From CAYMSF01 sp964542255 (GTDB lineage Bacteria; Verrucomicrobiota; Lentisphaeria; Victivallales; Victivallaceae), in NCBI GenBank assembly GCA_964542255.1, contig CAZITV010000028.1, positions 1 to 18,920 of the forward strand: a DNA stretch of 18,920 nucleotides, written 5' to 3'. This document shows positions 1-7,612 of the stretch, piece after piece. The translations under genes were made by a program, and so were the position numbers. Within the stretch, counting starts at the first letter, position 1. Every line of letters begins with the position of its first letter. The notes under the pieces were generated by a model. The model worked only from the letters and a program-made list of their open reading frames with translations, had not been told where the DNA came from and made no database searches.

Positions 1-158
1 CATTGGTTACAAGTTAAAAAACTGTTCAGCACTGCAAATACAGACTGAATAAAAACAACACAAAAACCATACACTAAAACTTAACTGGTTTTATTTATTT
101 TTCAACCCTTTATTCTCTGCATTATTACAAAAATACGCCGTTATTAACTATTGACCTG

Positions 159-1136
159 CTACTTAACTTTTACTGCTGTCACTGGTGCAGCTTCCTGCTG
201 TTTAACTTTTTCTGGAGTGGCTTTATCAGCGTTCACAACAGCCGGTTTGGTTTCGTTTTGCTTAACAACTTTTACTGTATTTTTTTTCTCTGGCGGTTTC
301 ACTTCTCGTGGGTGTCCAGAATTATAAAAATATACACTCCAACTTTTGCTTTCTGATAAAACGTCACGCCTTAACAATATCTGCTCGTAAGCAAGAGCAG
401 GCTTACCGTTCACAGTATAAAAAGCCCGATTAAGCAGTGAAACAAATTCATATGCGGCCATCCCCGGTACGTCCTTTTTGTAATACGCCTCTTGAAAATC
501 ACGTTTTGAAGGCTTACCAAACATTAAATTAAATTTGCGCAATCCGTTAACATACTCATAAATAGATTGCCTGCCAGACTCGCGTGCCATTGATTCAAAA
601 AAATTAACATCTTGAGAATCCATTGCTCGACAGCATTCAGCGGCGATTTTCTTCAGTTCAACGATTTCATTGCCATCGTAAATTCCCCATTTAGAGCTGA
701 ACATATTATTGATAATATATTTGGCACGTGAAATGCTGAACTTTCCTTTTGGACTTTCCTTGATTTCCACCTCTTCTGTCAACTTGTTTTTTTCAAATTG
801 TGTATCAAAATAAAGGGTAAATACCCCGCTACCGGGTTGCCGTTCAGATTTAATTTTCAAATAGCGGGATTTTAGTTTTCCCAATGATTCACGGTCTTTC
901 TTAAAATATTCGAACCAGGTGGCATCATCGGTAATCATAGTTTTGCATTTATCAAATCTAAACTTATCAGCATATCTAAGCCATTCATCAGCCTTGCGAG
1001 CCGCCGGGTCATTAAATACGGTATAATTGTAATTATTTATGCAGTAGTAACAGGAATAAACCACGCCCAATGCCAGCAACAAAAGCAACAAACAGCGCAA
1101 CCACCCCAGTTTAGCAATAATACTGTTTCCCATCAT
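159..1136 (-). CDS. Membrane-anchored protein of unknown function, possibly DUF4019-like
   Basis: The protein has 325 residues. One hydrophobic segment near residues 13-30 (LRCLLLLLLALGVVYSCYY) should act as an uncleaved anchor or signal peptide, leaving the rest outside the cytoplasm. Residues 45-140 (DEWLRYADKFRFDKC, TWFEYFKKDRESLGKLKSR, then a beta-rich stretch ending KFSISRAKYI) loosely recall the DUF4019 pattern of a helix pair followed by a sheet. Residues 160-275 may be a second, diverged copy. The last 45 residues are a Lys/Pro/Val-rich low-complexity tail, as in the lipoprotein two genes upstream. Two adjacent ATGs (1136 and 1133) follow an AAGGGA Shine-Dalgarno sequence, and either could be the start. 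It lies 19 bases after ppnP and looks like the last gene of the run that begins at 4661. No function is recognised; the DUF4019 link is a guess from shape, not a secure match. Confidence 0.75.
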   Translation of the reverse strand: MMGNSIIAKLGWLRCLLLLLLALGVVYSCYYCINNYNYTVFNDPAARKADEWLRYADKFRFDKCKTMITDDATWFEYFKKDRESLGKLKSRYLKIKSERQPGSGVFTLYFDTQFEKNKLTEEVEIKESPKGKFSISRAKYIINNMFSSKWGIYDGNEIVELKKIAAECCRAMDSQDVNFFESMARESGRQSIYEYVNGLRKFNLMFGKPSKRDFQEAYYKKDVPGMAAYEFVSLLNRAFYTVNGKPALAYEQILLRRDVLSESKSWSVYFYNSGHPREVKPPEKKNTVKVVKQNETKPAVVNADKATPEKVKQQEAAPVTAVKVK

Positions 1137-1155
1137 GACATCCCTTCGTCGATAA

Positions 1156-1467
1156 CTATGCTAAATATGAGCAGCAATAATCCGTTATTGACTTTATTTT
1201 AAGACTGAATTTTGCATTGGCTGGAACATAAAAACTATCCCCGGCCTTAAATACTTGCCAGCCACTGCCAGGTAATTCAACCTCTAAATCTCCAGCAATT
1301 ATTTCCATTTCTTCGGCGCAACCGGTTGAAAACTCATATTCACCAGGCAGCATAATGCCAAGCGTTTTCTTTGAACCATCCGCTAAAAAAATTGTTCTGC
1401 TAGTAACTTTCCCATTGTGATATACATTAGCTTTTTTTTGTACACGGGCTTCAGTAAATTCTGACAT
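1156..1467 (-). CDS. ppnP: Pyrimidine/purine nucleoside phosphorylase PpnP (YaiE/DUF1255 family)
   Basis: This is a 103-residue single-cupin protein. The E. coli family member splits nucleosides with phosphate into free base and ribose 1-phosphate and accepts both purine and pyrimidine nucleosides. The family pattern is clear: NVYHNGKVTSRT near the start, GIMLPGEYEFSTGCAEEMEI in the middle, then GDLEVELPGSGWQVF and a GDSFYVPANAKFSLKI cupin strand, ending in DYCCSYLA. The reading frame stays open for 22 more codons upstream, but the start at 1467 (MSEFTEARV) is preferred. It has an AAGGAG Shine-Dalgarno sequence about 9 bases upstream, and the homology begins just after it. It sits 69 bases after the lipoprotein gene, the largest gap in this run, so it may have extra expression of its own, although no clear promoter is visible there. 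Its role is nucleoside salvage in the cytoplasm. Confidence 0.93.
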   Translation of the reverse strand: MSEFTEARVQKKANVYHNGKVTSRTIFLADGSKKTLGIMLPGEYEFSTGCAEEMEIIAGDLEVELPGSGWQVFKAGDSFYVPANAKFSLKIKSITDYCCSYLA

Positions 1468-1536
1468 ATTGTCGTTTCTCCTTGTAAAATAAATTACTTT
1501 AAAACATTTTTGATTAAATACTTTAATTCTCAACAG

Positions 1537-2010
1537 TTATTTTTTTATCGGTGTTTTTTGTGCCGGCGCATCTTCTATTAAATCTTTAAAGTCTTTAGCC
1601 TCAACCTTACCATGCTTAACTAAATGCTGTTCTGTCTGCCATTTTTGTTCTTTTTTTAGTACAGATACACGCCAAGATCTATTTGCAGAAAGCAACTCGC
1701 CCGTGGCGATAATTCTTATATCCCGTGAAGGCAAACTCCAGAAAATAATCATTTTTCCCGTTTTGGGTCCAGTGTATGATGTTTTTACTTCTGGTGCTGC
1801 TGTTTCTATCAAGTTGCGCTCACTGTCATTAATAAATTTCTTTGAATTTTTTAGAATTATAAATCTGGCGACTGTTACCAGGTCAGTACTTTCTTTGTCG
1901 GTTAATTTATAATTATCATCAGAATCATCCTTAGCAGTGCTGCTGCATGAACACAAGACTGCGCAACAGATGAAAGAACACGATAACATCATTAAAACTT
2001 TATAAAACAT
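1537..2010 (-). CDS. Small lipoprotein of unknown function
   Basis: The protein has 157 residues. A hydrophobic, unusually Cys-rich signal sequence (LSCSFICCAVLCSC, residues 9-22) ends in a plausible lipobox, LCSC, with C22 as the lipidated residue. Ser and a cluster of Asp residues follow (SSTAKDDSDDN). This predicts export and lipid anchoring. The mature part is about 135 residues, with a helical stretch (about 45-75) and a beta-like part (about 80-130, with IIFWSLPSRDIRIIATGEL and RSWRVSVLKKE). It ends in a Lys/Pro tail (APAQKTPIKK). The start at 2010 has AGGTG a few bases upstream. It lies 13 bases after the Nif3-family gene and belongs to the same run. I do not recognise the family. Its helix-then-sheet layout and tail resemble the protein ending at 159, so the two could be distant relatives or envelope partners; that is inference only. 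Confidence 0.75.
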   Translation of the reverse strand: MFYKVLMMLSCSFICCAVLCSCSSTAKDDSDDNYKLTDKESTDLVTVARFIILKNSKKFINDSERNLIETAAPEVKTSYTGPKTGKMIIFWSLPSRDIRIIATGELLSANRSWRVSVLKKEQKWQTEQHLVKHGKVEAKDFKDLIEDAPAQKTPIKK

Positions 2011-2023
2011 ACTGCACCTATAG

Positions 2024-2794
2024 TTACAATCCTGTATCGTTGTCTATAAACTCACACTTAAGTCCCAAATCAAATTTAACTTTATTCATCAATGCGACTA
2101 AACCAGGAACTTCCGATTTATAATGACCCAACGCAATTACTGCAATGCCTGATTCCTGAGCAAAAGAGTAGGCACTATGAGTTACTTCTCCGGTAATCAA
2201 ACAATCCATCCCAAGCTCAGCCGCCGCTATAATCGCGTCATGACCACCGCCACCAGAAACAATACCAACTTTTTTAACTGAATTAGTTTCACCATACACC
2301 GCTATTTTTGGAGAAATTTGACTTAGAATTACACATAAACCTTTAACAGTTTGAGTACGCTGCAACTCACCGGCAACTCCGATATTCACTCCGTCATATT
2401 CAAAAAACATCCGGCGTTTATTGAGTCCAATAGTTCCGGCAATAGATGCATTATGCCCCAAAACAGGGTGAGCGTCTAAAGGCAAGTGAACTGCATATAA
2501 AGAAATTTTATTGGCGAATAAATACTGCATGCGCCTGGCAGTCAACCCGGTAAAACGCTTTGGATCGCCCCCCCAGCTCAAACCGTGGTGGACGATAAGC
2601 ATACTTGCCCCGGAATTTGCTGCCGCCTCAAATGTGCTGAGTGATGCGTCAACGGCAAATACAGCCTTAACGATTTTATCGCACGCCTCCAGTTGTAAAC
2701 CGTTATTGGAATGGTCAGACTTAAATGCATTTATATTCAATACATTATCTAAATATTCAGAAAAAGCTTTCGTATCAATTATTACTTTTTTCAT
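2024..2794 (-). CDS. Nif3-like dinuclear metal centre protein (YbgI/YqfO family)
   Basis: The product is 256 residues, the usual length for short Nif3-family proteins. These form toroidal hexamers with two metal ions per subunit; their reaction is not firmly known, although many are labelled GTP cyclohydrolase I type 2. The ligand set is complete: HHG at 69-71, H103 and D107 in VHLPLDAHP, GHN at 113-115, TGEVTHSAY at 201-209, and H224/E228 in GHYKSEVP. A glycine-rich loop, VSGGGGHDA, falls near residues 179-187. An ATG 69 bases further up (2863) is possible but would overlap the preceding gene. The chosen start lies 16 bases after that gene's stop and begins MKKVIIDTKAFSEYLD, where the family normally begins. 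The Shine-Dalgarno sequence is weak (GTGATGAG). The protein is cytoplasmic. Neighbouring genes do not settle its role. Confidence 0.92.
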   Translation of the reverse strand: MKKVIIDTKAFSEYLDNVLNINAFKSDHSNNGLQLEACDKIVKAVFAVDASLSTFEAAANSGASMLIVHHGLSWGGDPKRFTGLTARRMQYLFANKISLYAVHLPLDAHPVLGHNASIAGTIGLNKRRMFFEYDGVNIGVAGELQRTQTVKGLCVILSQISPKIAVYGETNSVKKVGIVSGGGGHDAIIAAAELGMDCLITGEVTHSAYSFAQESGIAVIALGHYKSEVPGLVALMNKVKFDLGLKCEFIDNDTGL

Positions 2795-2810
2795 ATACTC
2801 ATCACTCGCG

Positions 2811-3743
2811 TCACGACTTTGTTGAAAAAAATCTATAGTTAATAATTCGCCAACGTAATTCACTATTAATATATTTGTCTAAACATTGGCGCAATCCGTC
2901 TGCATTTTTGTAGTATTTAGCAATAGCTGAAATCTCGTCACTAGTACACCGAAATAACACCGGAGCCGTATTTACTATGCCAATTTTAGCCAGTGCACCA
3001 GCAGCACGATTATAGCAAATTCTGCCTAACTGGTTTCTCGTCAATAAAAAAAATGGAAATGCCAAGGCTGCTATCCACAATAACCACATCGGCGGTGCAA
3101 AAGCAGTAAATGTCTCTAATATCTGGGCAGCCAACAGTATTAGAACAGGAAATAAAAACAGTACCGCATCCGTTTGGGTACGGAAACAATTACCAATATA
3201 ACGTCGAATAATACTCGGCGCAGTTTGATATGCAAAATGTTCCTCGTAGCGCCTGTCGCGCAACGGACTCCTGGCAGCATGGCATAACTCGTGAGCCAGC
3301 AGTTCTTCGCGGCGGTAAATCAACCATTTTTTCTTGCGCTTGAATGACTTTCTGATTAGGAATACGGTAATATGTTCTTCTGGAATATAAATCGCGTAAC
3401 CTGCCCATAGCCAACCGATGCTCTGTGAAAGAAAAAAACCAGGCACCCAATCAATCGTAAAACAATAGAGTTTTCCGGTAATAGATGCTGCTTCATTGAT
3501 AATGTCTGTACCAATGCGGTCATCTTCATACAACTTCAATTTATCAAACAATGAATATTCACCACTATCACGCAGTGTCGTCTCAAATTTTTCCAGTACT
3601 GCAGCATGCGCCAACAATCTTGACTTGAAATCTATAAGTTTTTCTCCTGTGCCGGGGAAAATTCCGCAGGAATCCAGTTCAGCCAGCAAAGGTAAATTAT
3701 TCTCAGATAATTCATTAATTGTCTGTTTAGCGATTTGAGCCAT
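2811..3743 (-). CDS. Putative membrane zinc metalloprotease with HELCH motif
   Basis: The protein has 310 residues. The region LLAHELCHAARSPLRDRRYE carries an HExxH zinc motif (H151, E152, H155), and E167 or E168 in RRYEEHFAY is a possible third ligand at roughly gluzincin spacing. Two hydrophobic segments follow, at about 192-210 (AVLFLFPVLILLAAQIL) and 216-236 (APPMWLLWIAALAFPFFLL), so the protein should sit in the inner membrane. The N-terminal 90 residues look helical and soluble. The catalytic part comes before the membrane segments, as in neither classic M48 nor M50 topology. I recognise no family beyond the zinc motif. It lies between the RicT-type gene (30-base gap) and the Nif3-family gene (16-base gap), so it is probably cotranscribed with both. 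The Shine-Dalgarno sequence is poor. The metalloprotease call rests on the motif and could fail if the fold is unrelated. Confidence 0.7.
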   Translation of the reverse strand: MAQIAKQTINELSENNLPLLAELDSCGIFPGTGEKLIDFKSRLLAHAAVLEKFETTLRDSGEYSLFDKLKLYEDDRIGTDIINEAASITGKLYCFTIDWVPGFFLSQSIGWLWAGYAIYIPEEHITVFLIRKSFKRKKKWLIYRREELLAHELCHAARSPLRDRRYEEHFAYQTAPSIIRRYIGNCFRTQTDAVLFLFPVLILLAAQILETFTAFAPPMWLLWIAALAFPFFLLTRNQLGRICYNRAAGALAKIGIVNTAPVLFRCTSDEISAIAKYYKNADGLRQCLDKYINSELRWRIINYRFFSTKS

Positions 3744-3773
3744 TTAGCGCAGTACCCCAGTTTGGACAAAAGT

Positions 3774-4661
3774 CTAATCTTCCAGTTTCTTGATAGCTTC
3801 ATCATTTTCATCAAGTTCAGGCTCTGCCGCAATTTTCTTCCCAATCTTAAATTTTTCGGGATAAACTACTCTTACCTCACTGCGGTGGCAACACAAAACG
3901 TTGCTGGTCTCTTCTAACTGTACTACCACCTGCTGAGTAAGTAAATTTCTATCGCAAATCTTACCGCGACCTTCTTTGCACTCGCACATATCACCGCGAC
4001 GCGGCATGGTTTTTTCTAACTCTAAATACCCCTCGTGTTCATACTTCAAGCAGCATTTTAAACGTCCGCATGAACCAGAAATTGTGCTTGGCGTCAACGA
4101 TAAATCCTGGTCTTTCGCCATACGAACATTGATTGAATCAAAATTGCGTAAAAACCGGCTGCAGCAAAGCGTTTGACCACAAATACCGATACCGCCATAA
4201 ATAGCGGTTTCGTCTCTAACACCTATTTGTCGTAATTCGATTCTTGTACCCAACGCTTGCGACAATTCTTTGACCAGTTCACGAAAATCCACTCTGCCCT
4301 CAGCTGTAAATTGAAACGTTATCAGTTTGCTGTCAAAAGAGTGATGTCCATTCAACAATTTCATCTGTAAATGCAGAGAATCTATATATTTCTGTGCTGT
4401 CCGCAAAGCCGATTTTGACCTCATTTCATTCTCATGCGCGATGCTTTTATCATGCACAGTTGCTTTACGCTGGACGCGCGGCATATCTTTCACTGCCGCT
4501 TCAGAAGTAACTTCACCGTCGCACTGAATAATCTGACCATAATCAAGATAAAAATCTTTCCTTACTACGCACCAATCAGAAACCTTCAAATTCAAGCTGT
4601 CTGACGAACGTACCTGATATTTTGCGCTATTAGACAATTTTATCACATATATTGAATCCAT
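3774..4661 (-). CDS. ricT: PSP1 C-terminal domain protein of RicT/YaaT type
   Basis: The protein has 295 residues and matches the RicT/YaaT family. In Bacillus, RicT acts with RicA and RicF as an Fe-S-containing complex that affects mRNA processing by RNase Y and developmental phosphorelay; outside Firmicutes the role is unclear. Hallmarks are RVDFRELVKELSQALGTRIE, LRQIGVRDETAIYGGIGICG, LCCSRFLRNF, VRMAKDQDLSL and SGSCGRLKCCLKYE. Cysteines sit in C-x4-CC pairs in both blocks (162/167/168 and 199/204/205, counted from the GTG), with more at 227, 229 and 237. The N-terminal 60 residues form the usual small beta domain. GTG at 4664 and ATG at 4661 are adjacent possible starts; an AAAGG sequence about 10 bases upstream fits the ATG. 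It is the first gene of the run down to 159. The C-terminal 25 residues are acidic and probably disordered. Confidence 0.92.
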   Translation of the reverse strand: MDSIYVIKLSNSAKYQVRSSDSLNLKVSDWCVVRKDFYLDYGQIIQCDGEVTSEAAVKDMPRVQRKATVHDKSIAHENEMRSKSALRTAQKYIDSLHLQMKLLNGHHSFDSKLITFQFTAEGRVDFRELVKELSQALGTRIELRQIGVRDETAIYGGIGICGQTLCCSRFLRNFDSINVRMAKDQDLSLTPSTISGSCGRLKCCLKYEHEGYLELEKTMPRRGDMCECKEGRGKICDRNLLTQQVVVQLEETSNVLCCHRSEVRVVYPEKFKIGKKIAAEPELDENDEAIKKLED

Positions 4662-4664
4662 CAC

Positions 4665-5452
4665 GAAAATCGCCTTTCAAAAAAACATCGTTAAAATCAA
4701 TAATTTGTACCGGTATAAATTAAATAGTGCCAAGTACTGGTTCAATAGAAAACATTTTCAGCAAGACAAAAAAGCATTCATAAATACTTAAAATTGCATT
4801 GATGATTTGATTTTTTGCTGTGTTGTCGTTTTAGGCAGTTTATGGTGCCGCAGCACAAAGTATTATCTGCTAAAAAAGGCAATAAACAAAAAAACACAAG
4901 CAATTTTTTAATTAACCCAAACACTATAATTTTAATATCACTCTCTTAATATAGCAGTATCCTTTATGCTGGCAAATTAAACTGCTAAGTTATTTAGACT
5001 ATATTTACAAAAATATTTCTGATTGGCATTGTTTAGTATTGTCAATAAATAAACTTTACGTGATTCACGAAATATCTAGATACATTCTTTGAATTGGCCA
5101 AAAATACGGTAAGCTCATGAAAGAAATATCACACAATAGAGGTAATTGCATAACTATTTTGAATTGATGTTTGCAGAATTTCTTGAAGGTTTTGCTGATT
5201 TTAGGCGAAATCAAGCTAAGCAACGTTACGTAAGATGAGCTTAAGTCACCAAAAACTTAAAAAAGACGCAAAAGTATCAAAAGAGTTTTGAAATTAGCTA
5301 AATATCTTTATGGCAATAAAAGCAGATGTGTGGTTTGCCAAACAACACACCATCACTAAACATATGCTCAAATATATGGACATGAATGATTTCAAATGAT
5401 GCAATAGGTTGAACGCAATTTAGCTAAGGTAATTGGCACACTCCACGCAGTA
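4665..5452. other. 788-base gap without a convincing gene
   Basis: This AT-rich stretch separates the glycosylation operon (ends 5453) from the ricT run (starts 4661). The ricT-proximal end should hold that run's promoter. I find no RNA gene, no strong stem-loop with a T-tract and no ORF with a ribosome-binding site. Two short plus-strand fragments read like protein: 5167-5238 (FAEFLEGFADFRRNQAKQRY) and, in another frame, 5310-5399, a 29-codon ATG-to-stop frame. They could be scraps of an eroded gene, perhaps a transposase, or chance. Confidence 0.5.
4704..4733 (-). promoter_or_regulatory. Possible sigma70-type promoter for the ricT run
   Basis: On the minus strand TTGGCA (4728-4733) and TACAAA (4704-4709) are 18 bases apart, about 45-70 bases upstream of the ricT start. 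The -35 is good and the -10 is weak. An alternative in the same stretch is TTGAAC (4740-4745) with TAATTT (4717-4722) at 17 bases. In AT-rich DNA such matches arise by chance, so only the position makes it credible. Confidence 0.3.
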
Positions 5453-6175
5453 TTATTTGACAAATTTAATTAACAGTGAACCGGCGATTGCACGCAGCAG
5501 CGGAATACTTTCTGCAAGGCAACAACAATTATTTAATATTGGTATTAATGCCGCAGGCGTTGCCGGATGAAGAAAGTCAAATGTTTTAATAACAATACCC
5601 TTGAAGTTATATTTTATCAACTGCCGCCGCATCTGCCATTGAATGAATGCTGTTTCATCAGGCGAATCACCCAAACGCCGCTTGAGCCATGGTATGTTTT
5701 TTTGTAACGCTATTTGAGGGTTCAGCATATTGGGTTCAGTAAACACCGCTGTACCTCCCGGCTTTAACACACGGTAAATTTCAGGTAAGACGAGGCCAAG
5801 GTCAAGATGATGCAGTACTGAACTGCCGATGACTGCGTCAAATTCCCCATCTTTGAATGATAGACAGCAGGCGTTTTCCTGTTTAAATTTGACGTTAGCG
5901 GCATTAACCGCTGCTTGAGCCTGAGATAATAAATCGGCGGAAATATCAATTGCAGTCAAATCAGCACCAGTCTTAGCAAATGCAGCAGTAAACAAGCCAG
6001 AACCGCACCCCAATTCCAATACACGCTTATCATTCCCTAGTCCCGCTGATAACATCTCCACCCTTCGTTGATACCGAACGCGTCCAGCTGGAGAAGCCCA
6101 ATTCCAGATTTCAGCAGCATCTGATTGACTTAAATACTTACCGTGTTCAATTTCATTTTCCCAGCGTTTATCCAT
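5453..6175 (-). CDS. Class I SAM-dependent methyltransferase
   Basis: The protein has 240 residues and a Methyltransf_11-type Rossmann core. The SAM-binding motif I is VLELGCGSG at 52-60, followed by an acidic residue in TAIDISADLLSQA (D77), motif II near FDAVIGSSVLHHLD (112-125), and the VLKPGGTAVFTEPN loop (136-149). The C-terminal 60 residues (HPATPAALIPILNNCCCL, then SIPLLRAIAGSLLIKF) are hydrophobic and end in a basic Lys, which suggests contact with the membrane or a lipid substrate. GAGGTG five bases before the ATG is one of the strongest Shine-Dalgarno sequences in the window. It is the last gene of a three-gene operon, nine bases after the methyltransferase-GT2 fusion. The acceptor is unknown; the context suggests a glycolipid, polyprenol-linked sugar or envelope glycan. 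Confidence 0.88.
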   Translation of the reverse strand: MDKRWENEIEHGKYLSQSDAAEIWNWASPAGRVRYQRRVEMLSAGLGNDKRVLELGCGSGLFTAAFAKTGADLTAIDISADLLSQAQAAVNAANVKFKQENACCLSFKDGEFDAVIGSSVLHHLDLGLVLPEIYRVLKPGGTAVFTEPNMLNPQIALQKNIPWLKRRLGDSPDETAFIQWQMRRQLIKYNFKGIVIKTFDFLHPATPAALIPILNNCCCLAESIPLLRAIAGSLLIKFVK

Positions 6176-6184
6176 TAATGCACC

Positions 6185-7612
6185 TCAATGAAATTTAATC
6201 TTAAATAAAGATATCAGCGACATACGCAACATAATCCAGCCGTTTTTTATCCGGTTTGTCATTTTAGTTTCGCCATATGTGCGCTCCATATAGTGTACGG
6301 GCAAATCAATCAATTTACGGTGAGTTTTTGCGGCGCCAAAAATTAATTCGTAATCCCCCCAGCGGTCTTTTATCCCCCAGGTATTGCGTAATTTTTTTAT
6401 ACTTTGAAAATCATCGCGCCAAAGAACTTTAGTGCCGCACAAGGTATCTTTTATTGGATTATCTAAAATATATGAAAACATCATGGAAAAAAACTTATTG
6501 CCGATCATATTCAAAGGGCGCATGGCTTGGTCATGCATTGGGTAAACTAACCGCGAGCCATTAATAAATTCCCCCCTGCCCTTAGCAATAGCCTCATAAA
6601 AATAGGGAAGTTCTTCCGGGATAACAGTTAAGTCTGCATCGAGAATTAGCAGTATATCTCCTGATGCATGATCAAAACCGGTCCAAACATTGTCTGCCTT
6701 GCAAATTCCTGGACCGGCGAATAATTTAATGTCTTTATTCGGATACTTTGAAATCATCTCCAGAACAATGTCAGAAGTTCCATCTGATGATTTATCATCA
6801 CAGAAAATTATCTCAGTATGTTTGCCCAATAAAGGCATTCTTCTTACTGCATTCTCAATATTACCTGCTTCATTTCGGCAAGGAATAACCACAGAAACTG
6901 AATAATTTTCATTTGTCGCTATTCTGGCTCTGGCAACTGCCATTCTACTCATCGTTAATTGACGGAACATAGGCAAACGAGCAAGAATCCTATCAAAAAA
7001 AGACGACAGCAAAGGAATATAATAAGGAAATAGTATTAAAGTTTTAGTATTAATTAAGTCGTAACCAGCGTGTTCTAAAAAATTATTAATATCGCTTGCC
7101 GAAAACCAGTTGTGCACCTGCTGCGGAATGCGCAAATGCAGTTTTTCCGCCAAAGTAACCAGTGGCTGCCAAAGATAGCTGTAATAATTTATGACAATTC
7201 TAGTGTGCCTGGCACAATTTCGACGAATTGAATCCAAAACAGCCTTCAAATCGACCATGTCCTCGCCGCCAGTAACAATGATATAATCAAAGATATTGTC
7301 GATTGCCACATTATCCAATTCTTGATCAAAAAACACCAACTCCGGATAATTTTTTTTAGCTATTGCAAGTTGAGCCGCAGAACTCTCCACGCCAACGCCA
7401 TAAGCTGGTTTTAACTCATTTAAAATATATCCGGTGCCACATCCTACATTAAGTACTTTTGCTCCTGGAGGAATGATATATCGCAAAGAGTTTAATAATC
7501 TGCCATAATAATATGGGTTGTTGCGGATACGCTTATCGCGCTTTGCAGCTATGTCATCTTTCTTTTTTCTTATTTCCAAACGCAGTTTATTTAAATCATC
7601 ATAATCAATCAT
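6185..7612 (-). CDS. Methyltransferase fused to DPM1-like GT2 glycosyltransferase
   Basis: The 475-residue protein has two enzyme domains. Residues 1-190 are a class I methyltransferase with motif I VLNVGCGTG (53-61), the usual acidic residue in VGVESS and a late helical part around QQVHNWFSASDINNFLEHAG. Residues 237-475 are a family 2 glycosyltransferase: VSVVIPCRNEAGNI (238-251), CDDKSSDGTSD (271-281), the metal-binding LDADL (324-328), and a WGIKDRWGDYEL acceptor region (412-423). That half resembles dolichol-phosphate mannose synthases without C-terminal membrane helices, which transfer a hexose from a nucleotide sugar to polyprenyl phosphate. The gene overlaps the upstream membrane glycosyltransferase by 8 bases and has AGGGTG before its ATG, so translation is likely coupled. 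The methyltransferase half may act on the same sugar or lipid. The sugar is not readable from sequence. Confidence 0.9.
   Translation of the reverse strand: MIDYDDLNKLRLEIRKKKDDIAAKRDKRIRNNPYYYGRLLNSLRYIIPPGAKVLNVGCGTGYILNELKPAYGVGVESSAAQLAIAKKNYPELVFFDQELDNVAIDNIFDYIIVTGGEDMVDLKAVLDSIRRNCARHTRIVINYYSYLWQPLVTLAEKLHLRIPQQVHNWFSASDINNFLEHAGYDLINTKTLILFPYYIPLLSSFFDRILARLPMFRQLTMSRMAVARARIATNENYSVSVVIPCRNEAGNIENAVRRMPLLGKHTEIIFCDDKSSDGTSDIVLEMISKYPNKDIKLFAGPGICKADNVWTGFDHASGDILLILDADLTVIPEELPYFYEAIAKGRGEFINGSRLVYPMHDQAMRPLNMIGNKFFSMMFSYILDNPIKDTLCGTKVLWRDDFQSIKKLRNTWGIKDRWGDYELIFGAAKTHRKLIDLPVHYMERTYGETKMTNRIKNGWIMLRMSLISLFKIKFH

Noticed and set aside
2511..2825. 104-codon plus-strand open frame
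   Set aside because: It is antisense to the Nif3-family gene, whose metal ligands are all present in the minus-strand frame.
3190..3450. 86-codon minus-strand frame inside the metalloprotease gene
   Set aside because: It overlaps the HELCH-coding region in another frame and has no start signal or family features.
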